The notes: a model not told the origin generated them from the sequence alone. 6,360 nt of DNA from Nitrospinaceae bacterium (GCA_029261435.1 JAJDBI010000101.1:1-6360); one strand, 5' to 3'; positions 1 to 5,340 are shown, numbered from the stretch's first letter. A program made the numbers and translations.

Positions 1-1
1 C

Positions 2-436
2 TTGGTGGTCTGTTCGTTGACGGCACTGGCTTTAAGTTCAACGGGTGTCTGGGTTTCCGGAGAAACAGGAGTGGCATTGACCCTTCAAGCTTTTTCAGAG
101 GGTCTGCCGGGCTTATGGGGAAAGATGATTGTTACCATCGGCACAGTTACTTTCGCCTTTTCGACCATTTTAGCCTGGGAGTACTATGGCGAAAAATGCT
201 TTGAATATCTTTTTGGAGAAAAATATATTCTCTTCTATCGATACACCTGGGTAATTTTTGTGTTTGTGGGAGCTCAGATAAAACTGGAAATGGTCTGGAA
301 CTTTTCCGATGCGATGAATGCCTTAATGGCTATCCCCAACCTCATTGGCCTTGTCCTATTAACCCGAACGCTGGTTAAGGGAACACAATCTTTCGAGCAA
401 GGAATTCAAGAAGGCTCAATTCATAAATTTGACTAA
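2..436 (+). CDS. Sodium:alanine symporter (AGCS family), C-terminal part, cut by left edge
   Basis: This is the last 144 codons of an inner-membrane transporter of the alanine/glycine:cation symporter family, which imports alanine or glycine with Na+. The frame is open to the left edge, so the true start lies outside; the first visible codon, TTG, is only an internal leucine. Family hallmarks are FAFST (residues 51-55 of the fragment), WEYYGEK (59-65) followed by EYLFG, and the near-C-terminal NALMAIPNLI (106-115). Hydrophobic stretches at about 3-19, 41-58, 80-93 and 104-121 fit the final membrane helices, and a polar tail of about 20 residues closes the protein. AGCS proteins are usually around 450-500 residues, so roughly two thirds are missing. 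The alanine dehydrogenase gene nearby gives a plausible metabolic partner. Family assignment is firm; substrate choice (alanine versus glycine) is inferred. Confidence 0.93.
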   Translation: MVVCSLTALALSSTGVWVSGETGVALTLQAFSEGLPGLWGKMIVTIGTVTFAFSTILAWEYYGEKCFEYLFGEKYILFYRYTWVIFVFVGAQIKLEMVWNFSDAMNALMAIPNLIGLVLLTRTLVKGTQSFEQGIQEGSIHKFD

Positions 437-447
437 CACAGCAAGTT

Positions 448-618
448 TTAGCGTGTCAGCATGTCAATCTTTGCCATATAATCTTCTTTATAAATTTCAA
501 GCATAGTGTTTATATTCTGCCTTTTTAATTCTTCTTCAAAAATATAGGCAGCAGAAGAATGATCTTCCTGTTGAGTCCTGGTTGTGGTTGGCTTCTGGGT
601 GCTTTCTAATTCTTTCAT
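448..618 (-). CDS. Small protein of unknown function, 56 aa
   Basis: This short minus-strand gene has an ATG at 618-616 and a TAA at 450-448. It is preceded by a textbook AGGAGG (plus-strand 625-630) with a 6-nt spacer, which is the main reason to believe it. The peptide starts MKELESTQ. Residues 1-24 are polar and rich in Thr, Gln and Ser, probably unstructured. From SAAYIFEEELKR onward it is charged and amphipathic, as expected for one or two helices, ending KIDMLTR. There is no signal peptide, no membrane segment and no cysteine. It converges on the AGCS transporter gene with only 11 nt between the stop codons. I recognise no family. Its size and helix-rich tail would suit a small regulator or adaptor, but that is a guess. 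The alternative is a chance frame, which the perfect ribosome site argues against. Confidence 0.6.
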   Translation of the reverse strand: MKELESTQKPTTTRTQQEDHSSAAYIFEEELKRQNINTMLEIYKEDYMAKIDMLTR

Positions 619-919
619 GAACTTCCTCCTGTCAATAATCCGTCAATATTTATCTTTTCGGTTAATAAGAGCAAGACCTGTACCATTTTCTGAGATTGAA
701 ACGTGATGTGAAGGAAGTTTCCCAATTGAGTCAATAAATGCCTCTTAATGGGTGAATAATAGTTATAAATCGTGTTAAATTCGTATAGATAGAAGGTATT
801 CTAGGAGTTCAGTGAGATTGATTGATGCATGGGTTTGCGGGCAAAAGATGTGGATTGGTTTTTTGTCTTACAAGTTTTAATGGGTGTTATAGGTCGCTCT
901 CTATTGAGAAAACAAGAAA
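619..919. other. Intergenic region between two divergent genes
   Basis: About 300 bases separate the 56-aa minus-strand gene from the receiver-PAS gene; the region is AT-rich. It should hold both promoters. For the minus gene a weak candidate is TTGCTC (669-674) with TAAATA (647-652), 16 nt apart, giving a leader of about 20 nt. An imperfect inverted repeat, CCCAATTGAG (721-730) against CTCTTAATGGG (742-752), has only its outer 4 and inner 3 pairs matched. A 32-codon plus-strand frame (825-923) overlaps the next gene's start but has no convincing ribosome site. I see no RNA gene and no strong terminator. Confidence 0.5.
863..893 (+). promoter_or_regulatory. Candidate promoter of the receiver-PAS gene
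   Basis: An extended -10 element, TGTTATAGG, has its hexamer TATAGG at 888-893 with TG two bases upstream. A -35-like TTGTCT lies at 863-868, but the 19-nt spacer is longer than ideal. Transcription would begin near 900, leaving a leader of about 20 nt. The match is modest. Confidence 0.22.
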
Positions 920-1738
920 ATGATTGAATTTGATAAAGATCAGATATCGGGGATGAAAATTCTTATCGTGGATGATGTCCTTGATAATTTGTCTATTTTG
1001 GGACATTTTCTACAACAAAGTGGCTTGGAGATTTCTGTCGCTCGCACAGGTGAAAAAGCCTTTGAACTTGTTGGCCAGAACAAGCCGGACCTGGTTTTGT
1101 TGGATATCATGATGCCGGGCATTGATGGTTACGAAGTTTGTAGAAGACTGAAAGAAGATGATAGGACTAAAGACATTCCCATTATTTTTATAACCGCATT
1201 GTCAGGAACCGAAGATATGATGCGAGGGTTCAATGCGGGGGGAGTTGACTATATCACCAAACCCTTTCACGAAAGAGAAGTTGTTTGCAGGATAGCCACC
1301 CAATTAAAACTCAAGAAGGCTCAGGATGAGATCAAGAGACGTGAAAAGTTTTATCGGGTCATTGTGGAGCGAGTGCCCGATCTGATTTTTCAACTGGACC
1401 CGGATCGAAAAATTGTATTCGCGAATCCCGCGTTCCGTTTACTGGGTTATGATCCTGATCAACTGGTAGGCCAGCCTATTAGCAATTTGATAGAGTCGAA
1501 TGATAAAGAAAGCCTTTTGCAAGAACTTGCCACCAGGCATGTTGGCCCTATGGCAATTATCGATCTTGAAGTTCTGCTAAAAGTCAGTGATGATGTGAGT
1601 TTGGTCGAAGAAATGTCTACCCTAAAAGTCTTTATTGATTCTGTAGGTATTTGGGATGTTTCAGATGAGGATGTTTTCAGAGAGAATGTGGACAAGAAAT
1701 TTTTAGGAACTCTCTGCGTGGGAAAAAGAGCAGTATAG
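920..1738 (+). CDS. Orphan response regulator: receiver domain plus PAS domain, no output domain
   Basis: A 272-aa cytoplasmic signalling protein. Residues 12-130 form a CheY-like receiver: the acidic pair D18/D19 in KILIVDD, phospho-acceptor D62 in LLDIMMPG, T92 in FITA, Y111 and K114 in DYITKPF. All the residues needed to accept phosphate from a histidine kinase are present. A short charged helix (about 130-145, KKAQDEIKRREKFY) leads into a PAS domain (about 146-268) with FANPAFRLLGYDPDQLVGQ and a final strand FLGTLCVG. The protein stops four residues after that strand, where related proteins usually continue into a kinase or other output. There is therefore no HisKA, GGDEF or HTH. An in-frame stop at 905-907 makes ATG 920 the first possible start; ATG 953 is an alternative. 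The ribosome site is weak (GAGAA near 906). It probably acts by phosphorylation-dependent protein contact; no kinase is nearby. Confidence 0.88.
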   Translation: MIEFDKDQISGMKILIVDDVLDNLSILGHFLQQSGLEISVARTGEKAFELVGQNKPDLVLLDIMMPGIDGYEVCRRLKEDDRTKDIPIIFITALSGTEDMMRGFNAGGVDYITKPFHEREVVCRIATQLKLKKAQDEIKRREKFYRVIVERVPDLIFQLDPDRKIVFANPAFRLLGYDPDQLVGQPISNLIESNDKESLLQELATRHVGPMAIIDLEVLLKVSDDVSLVEEMSTLKVFIDSVGIWDVSDEDVFRENVDKKFLGTLCVGKRAV

Positions 1739-1750
1739 GTTTCCTTCATT

Positions 1751-1771
1751 ATAGTTAACTATTTATTTTTT
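1751..1771 (+). terminator. Weak palindrome and T-tract between convergent genes
   Basis: The perfect 12-bp palindrome ATAGTTAACTAT (1751-1762) is followed by TTATTTTTT. It can fold only as a 4-bp AT-rich stem with a TTAA loop, so as an intrinsic terminator it is poor. It sits between the stops of the receiver-PAS gene and the minus-strand unknown gene and overlaps the latter's TAG stop. Confidence 0.25.
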
Positions 1772-2190
1772 CTAGCTGCGACTTCTGCGGCATGTGCCTT
1801 GGCGCGTTTCATCATGGCTGCTCTCTCCTCTGAGGTGAAATCATTTCGAGGAGTTGGTCCTGGCACTCCACCCCCAGATGGTTTAGCTACGACAGGTTCC
1901 TTCGTCGGGGGGGGAGTTTCTGCCTCGACGGTTGGTGTGGTTTCAGCGGGGGATTCAGAAGATACTGTGGATTCTTCTACTTCCTCCTGAAGTATTTCAG
2001 GGGTTTCTATAGGCGCGGTATCAACAATTTCTTCTTGCTTCGGATTCTCCAGTTCTTTCTTTGCTCGTCTGCGCTCTTGAATTTCCATGGCACGGAGAAA
2101 GGAGTCTTCATTATTGGCCATTTTAGCTCTTGAACCACTGGCAGCGCGAACGTTCACATTGAAATGGAAATTTCGAACTTCCTCACTCAT
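1759..2190 (-). CDS. Unknown acidic, Pro/Glu/Thr-rich protein, 143 aa
   Basis: No family is recognised. I place the start at ATG 2190-2188, giving MSEEVRNFHF, because GGGAG lies 8 nt upstream; a TTG ten codons earlier (2220) has no ribosome site. The order is: a short alternating segment NFHFNVNVR (residues 7-15), a highly charged probable helix (about 24-55) with ERRRAKKELENPKQEE, a disordered-looking Pro/Glu/Thr/Val/Ser region (about 56-99), a Gly/Pro turn SGGGVPGPTPR (105-115), and a basic Ala/Lys-rich C-terminal helix (118-143). It has no cysteine, signal peptide or membrane segment, so it is probably cytoplasmic. It lies 102 nt downstream of ald on the same strand with no clear terminator between, so read-through from ald is possible. 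A C8 run lies in the PPP-coding stretch. The composition suggests a scaffold or linker protein, but its function is unknown. Confidence 0.72.
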   Translation of the reverse strand: MSEEVRNFHFNVNVRAASGSRAKMANNEDSFLRAMEIQERRRAKKELENPKQEEIVDTAPIETPEILQEEVEESTVSSESPAETTPTVEAETPPPTKEPVVAKPSGGGVPGPTPRNDFTSEERAAMMKRAKAHAAEVAARKNK

Positions 2191-2198
2191 TGCTGTTT

Positions 2199-2203
2199 CT
2201 CCC
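2199..2203 (-). promoter_or_regulatory. Ribosome binding site deciding the start of the 143-aa unknown protein
   Basis: On the minus strand GGGAG reads 8 nt before the ATG at 2190. The longer reading from TTG 2220 has no purine-rich site at the right distance, so the shorter protein is preferred. Confidence 0.6.
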
Positions 2204-2292
2204 AGATTGTTTGATTCCAAGTTTGAGCCATATCTTATAAGAAACCTTCTCGAAGTTCATGTTTATTTTTCAAGTCCATCCGAGACAGAGAT

Positions 2293-3402
2293 TCAACAAT
2301 AATTTTCAGGAGGAGTGAATTCTTTGCCCATTGCATTGGCAACTTCCGGGTGGGTCACTGCTCCAAGGCAGACATTGAGTCCTGCTCTCAGGGCGGGGTC
2401 TTCTTTCAATGCTTTTTGATAGCCCTTTTCGGCCAAATCCAATGCGTAAGGGAAGGTGGCGTTGGTGAGCGCGAAAGTAGATGTTCTTGCCAGAGCCCCT
2501 GGCATATTGGCGACACAATAATGGACGACTCCCTCAACTTCAAAAATGGGGTCGCTATGGGTTGTGGGGCGTGAAGTTTCAAGAATCCCTCCCTGGTCAA
2601 TACCGACATCCACAACGACCGACCCTTTCTGCATTGGGATCAGCATTTCACGAGTGATTAGTCGTGGAGCTTTGGCACCGGGGATGAGCACAGCACCAAC
2701 AACAAGATCTGCTGTGCGCAGTGATTCCAGTAAATTAAATCGGTTTGACATCAGGGTTTTGAGTCGGCTTCCGTGAATATCGTCGAGATAACGCAGGCGT
2801 TGCAGACTGATATCCAGCAGGGTGACTTGGGCTCCTGTTCCAATGGCCATTTTTGCTGCGTTGGCTCCGACAATACCTCCCCCAATGATCACCACATGAC
2901 CGGGATCGACACCGGGTACACCGCCTAGCAGAATACCGCGTCCACCGTTTTCCCGTTCAAGATATTTTGCACCTTCGTGTATTGACATTCGTCCCGCTAC
3001 TTCACTCATGGGGATGAGAAGAGGCAGAGAACGGTCGGGCAATTGCACGGTTTCGTATGCGATGCCAACTATCTTTCGGTCGAGGAGAGCCTGGGTCAAT
3101 TCAGGGGCCGGGGCGAGATGGAGATAGGTGTAAAGGATCTGTCCTTCACGGAGTAAGCCATATTCCTCCGGCAGGGGCTCTTTAACTTTCACAATCATTT
3201 CCGACTGAGCAAATATTTCCTGCCGGGAAACGATTTCGGCCCCCTGATCCAAATAATCCTGATTGTTGATGCCGCTACCTTCCCCCGCGCGGTCTTCCAG
3301 TAAGACTTTATGACCTCGGGATGCCAGCTCGTGAACACCCGCAGGGGTCATGGATACACGGTACTCATCAGTCTTGATTTCTTTAGGAATGCCAACTATC
3401 AT
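2293..3402 (-). CDS. ald: Alanine dehydrogenase (NAD-dependent)
   Basis: The enzyme catalyses reversible oxidative deamination of L-alanine to pyruvate, ammonia and NADH in the cytoplasm (EC 1.4.1.1). At 369 residues it is full length for the family. The N-terminal AlaDh/PNT domain begins MIVGIPKEIK and carries substrate-site residues R15, K74 (VKVKEP) and H95 (HLAPAP). The NAD-binding Rossmann fold is seen as GGGIVG (174-179), with D197 at the end of the next strand. The catalytic Asp of the GIDQGG motif is D269. These match the Mycobacterium tuberculosis enzyme (K75, H96, D270) with a one-residue offset. The C-terminal part has the family signature VANMPGALARTST. The start is an ATG with GGAG 7 nt upstream. 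It is divergent from the LRR gene. Its role could be alanine catabolism, fed by the nearby symporter, or ammonia assimilation in reverse. Confidence 0.97.
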   Translation of the reverse strand: MIVGIPKEIKTDEYRVSMTPAGVHELASRGHKVLLEDRAGEGSGINNQDYLDQGAEIVSRQEIFAQSEMIVKVKEPLPEEYGLLREGQILYTYLHLAPAPELTQALLDRKIVGIAYETVQLPDRSLPLLIPMSEVAGRMSIHEGAKYLERENGGRGILLGGVPGVDPGHVVIIGGGIVGANAAKMAIGTGAQVTLLDISLQRLRYLDDIHGSRLKTLMSNRFNLLESLRTADLVVGAVLIPGAKAPRLITREMLIPMQKGSVVVDVGIDQGGILETSRPTTHSDPIFEVEGVVHYCVANMPGALARTSTFALTNATFPYALDLAEKGYQKALKEDPALRAGLNVCLGAVTHPEVANAMGKEFTPPENYC

Positions 3403-3441
3403 TTCAATTCTCCAGTTTGCTCTATTCTCATTCTATCTATC

Positions 3442-3470
3442 ATTATAAGGGAAAGCTAACAGGTGTTTGA
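3442..3470 (-). promoter_or_regulatory. Candidate ald promoter
   Basis: On the minus strand a perfect TATAAT (plus positions 3442-3447) stands about 40 nt before the ald ATG, predicting a leader of roughly 33 nt. The -35 position (3465-3470, TCAAAC at 17-nt spacing) is poor, so activator dependence is possible. It overlaps the -35 of the divergent LRR promoter candidate. Confidence 0.45.
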
Positions 3471-3495
3471 TCTTTTAAATGAAATCCTTTAAAGT
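3467..3495 (+). promoter_or_regulatory. Candidate promoter of the LRR gene and its small membrane partner
   Basis: TTGATC (3467-3472) and TAAAGT (3490-3495) are separated by exactly 17 nt; each matches four of six consensus bases. Transcription would begin near 3502 and include the strong ribosome site at 3527. Confidence 0.35.
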
Positions 3496-3526
3496 GAGCT
3501 TTACCCAAGATCATTGAACTAATTTC

Positions 3527-3533
3527 AGGAGGT
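3527..3533 (+). promoter_or_regulatory. Strong ribosome binding site that identifies a TTG start
   Basis: AGGAGGT lies 8 nt before TTG 3542. An in-frame TGA at 3515-3517 and the absence of an ATG or GTG before the repeats make this TTG the credible initiator of the LRR gene. Confidence 0.75.
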
Positions 3534-3541
3534 ATTTCCTG

Positions 3542-4354
3542 TTGCAAGAGGCCGTAAAGTCTAAGTTAGAGCAAACAATTTTGACGCATTTGACCCCGGA
3601 CGGGAAGTTATTGGATCTGGAAGATAAAAATATCGGACCGGAAGAATTACGCCTGCTCTGTGATGCCGAAGACCTCTCTTCGGTGGAACAGCTTTTTCTC
3701 AGTCAGAACCAGCTTTGTGGAGAGTCCATCGAAATTCTCAGTCGAGTGAAAGGGTTTACCGGGCTCGTTTCGCTTTACCTCAATCACAATATTATTGGTG
3801 ATGAAGAGGCTAAAGTTCTGGCCAATGCGGAATTATTGAAAAACCTGAAATGCCTGATGCTGGAGGCCAATAATATCGGACCCAAAGGTGCTGAAGCGCT
3901 TGCCAGTTCCCCAAACTTTAAAAACCTGGAAGTTCTGTTTCTGGACTCGAATCCCATTGGTCCAGAAGGAGCTCGTGTCGTGGCTTCTTCGAAGCAACTC
4001 CCTGGTTTACAGGCGCTTCATCTCGACAGCACCGGGATAGGTGATGAAGGAATCCAGGCCATTGCAGAAAGCCCATATTTGAGCGATCTGAAAAAACTTT
4101 ATTTATGCTCAAATAAAATGGGCGATGCCGGGGCCATCGCGCTGGCGAAATCTGAAAACCTGAAAAAATTGAACGTTCTAAGTATTTGGCGCAACGAGAT
4201 AAGAGACGAAGGAGGCCAGGCCATTGCTGAGTCGCAAAACTTTATGAACCTTGAACGACTTTATATGAGTCTAAACCTTATAGAGCGTCCCGTACGCAAG
4301 ATCATTCGTGGCTCAGAACTGGCAAAACGATTGACTACCCTGGTGATGGACTGA
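3542..4354 (+). CDS. Leucine-rich repeat protein, ribonuclease-inhibitor-like, 270 aa
   Basis: A soluble LRR protein made almost entirely of repeats. After 20 N-terminal residues come nine consecutive units of exactly 27 residues (21-47 through 237-263) and a last partial strand, LTTLVMD. The unit reads LxxLxLxxNxIGxEGA then xxLAxSxxLKN, the ribonuclease-inhibitor/GALA-like LRR class. This class folds into a curved solenoid and usually works as a protein-binding surface. No catalytic, F-box, signal-peptide, membrane or cell-wall-anchor region is seen, so it is probably cytoplasmic. The first unit (GKLLDLEDKNIG) and the last (LERLYMSLNLIE) are more divergent and look like capping units. The gene starts with TTG behind AGGAGGT. 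Its stop lies 3 nt before a 42-codon gene for a membrane peptide, suggesting one transcript and coupled translation. The binding partner is unknown. Confidence 0.9.
   Translation: MQEAVKSKLEQTILTHLTPDGKLLDLEDKNIGPEELRLLCDAEDLSSVEQLFLSQNQLCGESIEILSRVKGFTGLVSLYLNHNIIGDEEAKVLANAELLKNLKCLMLEANNIGPKGAEALASSPNFKNLEVLFLDSNPIGPEGARVVASSKQLPGLQALHLDSTGIGDEGIQAIAESPYLSDLKKLYLCSNKMGDAGAIALAKSENLKKLNVLSIWRNEIRDEGGQAIAESQNFMNLERLYMSLNLIERPVRKIIRGSELAKRLTTLVMD
3602..4330 (+). repeat. Nine in-register 81-bp coding repeats (LRR units)
   Basis: The DNA for residues 21-263 consists of nine 81-bp units with no insertion or deletion between them. Conservation is in the protein (Leu, Asn and Gly-Glu-Gly-Ala positions) rather than at nucleotide level, so the array is old and not a recent tandem expansion. 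Units 3 to 8 are the most regular. Confidence 0.85.
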
Positions 4355-4357
4355 ACC

Positions 4358-4486
4358 ATGAGTGAACCTAAGCAGACTTATAAATTCACCTATAGCAAGT
4401 TCTTTAATGTTTTTTTTCATGTTGGAGTGATCTTCAATGTCGTTCTGGTCATCTGGATGATTCTGGTGTTCACCGAAATCCTTTAA
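4358..4486 (+). CDS. Small single-pass membrane protein, 42 aa, coupled to the LRR gene
   Basis: The ATG lies 3 nt after the LRR stop codon, and the frame ends at TAA 4484-4486. The peptide begins MSEPKQTYKFTYSKFF, a polar, basic N-terminal part of about 16 residues. It continues into one hydrophobic segment (about 17-38) rich in Val, Phe, Ile, Leu and Trp, and ends FTEIL. That pattern predicts a single membrane helix with the basic N-terminus in the cytoplasm. There is no strong ribosome site of its own; translation probably depends on ribosomes finishing the LRR gene. A hairpin begins directly after the stop. A T8 run lies inside (4410-4417). I recognise no family. Close spacing and membrane character suggest it anchors or reports for the LRR protein; this is inference. 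Confidence 0.62.
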   Translation: MSEPKQTYKFTYSKFFNVFFHVGVIFNVVLVIWMILVFTEIL

Positions 4487-4503
4487 CTCGACTAACCGTC
4501 GAG
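4487..4503 (+). terminator. Hairpin directly after the small membrane protein gene
   Basis: CTCGAC-TAACC-GTCGAG is a perfect 6-bp stem with a 5-nt loop, beginning at the base after the TAA stop. No T-tract follows, so it may be a transcript-end stabiliser or a weak terminator rather than a classical intrinsic one. Being symmetrical, it also forms in the transcript of the convergent glycosyltransferase gene. Confidence 0.4.
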
Positions 4504-4567
4504 GCAAATAGCATAGGCTCCCCACCGAAAAGCATCTTTCCCAGCTATAAAAGCTATTATTTACTTT

Positions 4568-4580
4568 CTCAACACTTGAG
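4568..4580 (-). terminator. Small hairpin downstream of the glycosyltransferase gene
   Basis: CTCAA-GTG-TTGAG on the minus strand is a 5-bp stem with a 3-nt loop, 6 nt past the glycosyltransferase stop. No T-tract follows in that direction, so terminator activity is doubtful. Confidence 0.22.
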
Positions 4581-4585
4581 TGAGG

Positions 4586-5263
4586 TCAACGGATAGCGAG
4601 GTACCATTTTGTCAGGGTGCGTGGTGGGAACCCCAGTCCGAACAAGATGGCAATGAGAATATTTCGGGCTGTAGTGAAAGCAATTCCTTCTTTGATCCAG
4701 CGTCTTGGGGATGTGTGCGCCTTTTCCTTTAGTAAGATCACAGGTCCTTTTTTTTTCAGGCGGCGATAGAAATCAAGGTCTTCACAAATGGGAATGGGAG
4801 AGAAGCCGTTCATGTTTTTGAAAACCTCTGCACGTACAAAGAATCCCTGATCACCATAAGCAAGGCCAAAATACCTGGAGCGGATATTTGCTAGTAGGGT
4901 GATCAAATTTATTGACCATTTATCGGATTCGATGCAGAGACTAAAGGCCCCGCCATTCCATTTAGGGTTTTTCATGCACTCCAGCATTTTCTGGTAACTT
5001 TCAGGTTCGAGTCGGTTGTCAGCATGCAAAAAAAGTAAGATATCACCAGTGGCTTGATTGGCACCGGCATTCATTTGCATGGCTCGACCGGAAGACCCGG
5101 TGACAACGCGATGGCTGAGCTTTTGGGCAATTGGGTTGGTGTTATCTGTGCTCCCACCATCGCTCACAATCAACTCGTGGGGAGAAAGTTGTTGGATTTG
5201 CGTCAGAGTTTTCTTGAGAACCAGCTCTTCGTTAAGGGTGGGAACGATGATCGATACCTTCAA
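4586..5263 (-). CDS. Family 2 glycosyltransferase, TIGR04283-like
   Basis: A 225-aa GT-A-fold glycosyltransferase. Visible motifs are SIIVPTLNEE (residues 4-13), DGGSTD (35-40, nucleotide-sugar binding), GRAMQMNAGA (59-68), LHADNR (79-84, the metal-binding acidic site), GDQGFFVR (137-144), CEDLD (160-164, with the probable catalytic acidic pair) and SPRRW (185-189). This set and spacing match the TIGR04283 (rSAM/selenodomain-associated) subfamily of family 2. Donor and acceptor are unknown. A hydrophobic stretch near 200-212 may touch the membrane. The start is TTG 5263-5261, with GGAG 10 nt upstream; an in-frame stop at 5309-5311 and the lack of other starts support it. The usual partner of this subfamily, a TIGR04282-type transferase, is absent. 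An A9 run encodes the lysines at about 170-172, upstream of SPRRW. It may decorate envelope lipids or glycans. Confidence 0.9.
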   Translation of the reverse strand: MKVSIIVPTLNEELVLKKTLTQIQQLSPHELIVSDGGSTDNTNPIAQKLSHRVVTGSSGRAMQMNAGANQATGDILLFLHADNRLEPESYQKMLECMKNPKWNGGAFSLCIESDKWSINLITLLANIRSRYFGLAYGDQGFFVRAEVFKNMNGFSPIPICEDLDFYRRLKKKGPVILLKEKAHTSPRRWIKEGIAFTTARNILIAILFGLGFPPRTLTKWYLAIR

Positions 5264-5273
5264 ACTGATATAT

Positions 5274-5277
5274 CTCC
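5274..5277 (-). promoter_or_regulatory. Ribosome binding site supporting the TTG start of the glycosyltransferase
   Basis: GGAG reads on the minus strand 10 nt before TTG 5263. The spacing is slightly long, but this is the only purine-rich site before the conserved SIIVPTLNE motif. Confidence 0.5.
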
Positions 5278-5309
5278 AGACGGGAGGGGAGTGGAAAACT
5301 GTCGCATTT

Positions 5310-5340
5310 TATATATTTCCGCTATGTTTGTGGCCCGCAA
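5310..5340 (-). promoter_or_regulatory. Weak candidate promoter of the glycosyltransferase
   Basis: On the minus strand TTGCGG (plus 5335-5340) precedes an AT-rich TATATAAAAT block; TATATA (5310-5315) is 19 nt away and TATAAA (5308-5313) is 21 nt away. The -10 block is plausible, the spacing is not ideal. Confidence 0.25.

Noticed and set aside
940..1122. Minus-strand frame inside the receiver domain
   Set aside because: It is a shadow of the receiver codons; the plus-strand protein has all receiver motifs.
1459..1749. Minus-strand 96-codon frame opposite the PAS domain
   Set aside because: It is Ser/Thr-rich, matches no family and lies opposite an intact PAS-coding sequence.
1799..2302. 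Plus-strand frames opposite the disordered protein
   Set aside because: No ribosome site; they are low-complexity complements of the Pro/Glu/Thr codons.
2306..2776. Several frames overlapping ald on both strands
   Set aside because: ald is full length with every active-site residue; the frames lack motifs and ribosome sites.
3918..4112. Minus-strand frame within the LRR gene
   Set aside because: It is a by-product of the repeated LRR codons.
3602..4330. Tandem DNA repeat or CRISPR-like array
   Set aside because: The 81-bp period is a protein-level LRR pattern with diverged DNA; there are no identical repeats with unique spacers.
4313..4525. Minus-strand 70-codon frame opposite the LRR end and the membrane peptide
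   Set aside because: The plus-strand 42-codon frame has gene-like spacing and a coherent membrane helix; the minus frame has neither a ribosome site nor a motif.
5260..5307. Minus-strand 15-codon frame (MRQFSTPLP...) whose TGA overlaps the glycosyltransferase TTG
   Set aside because: The candidate -10 overlaps its ATG region, so the codon would probably not be transcribed; no ribosome site.
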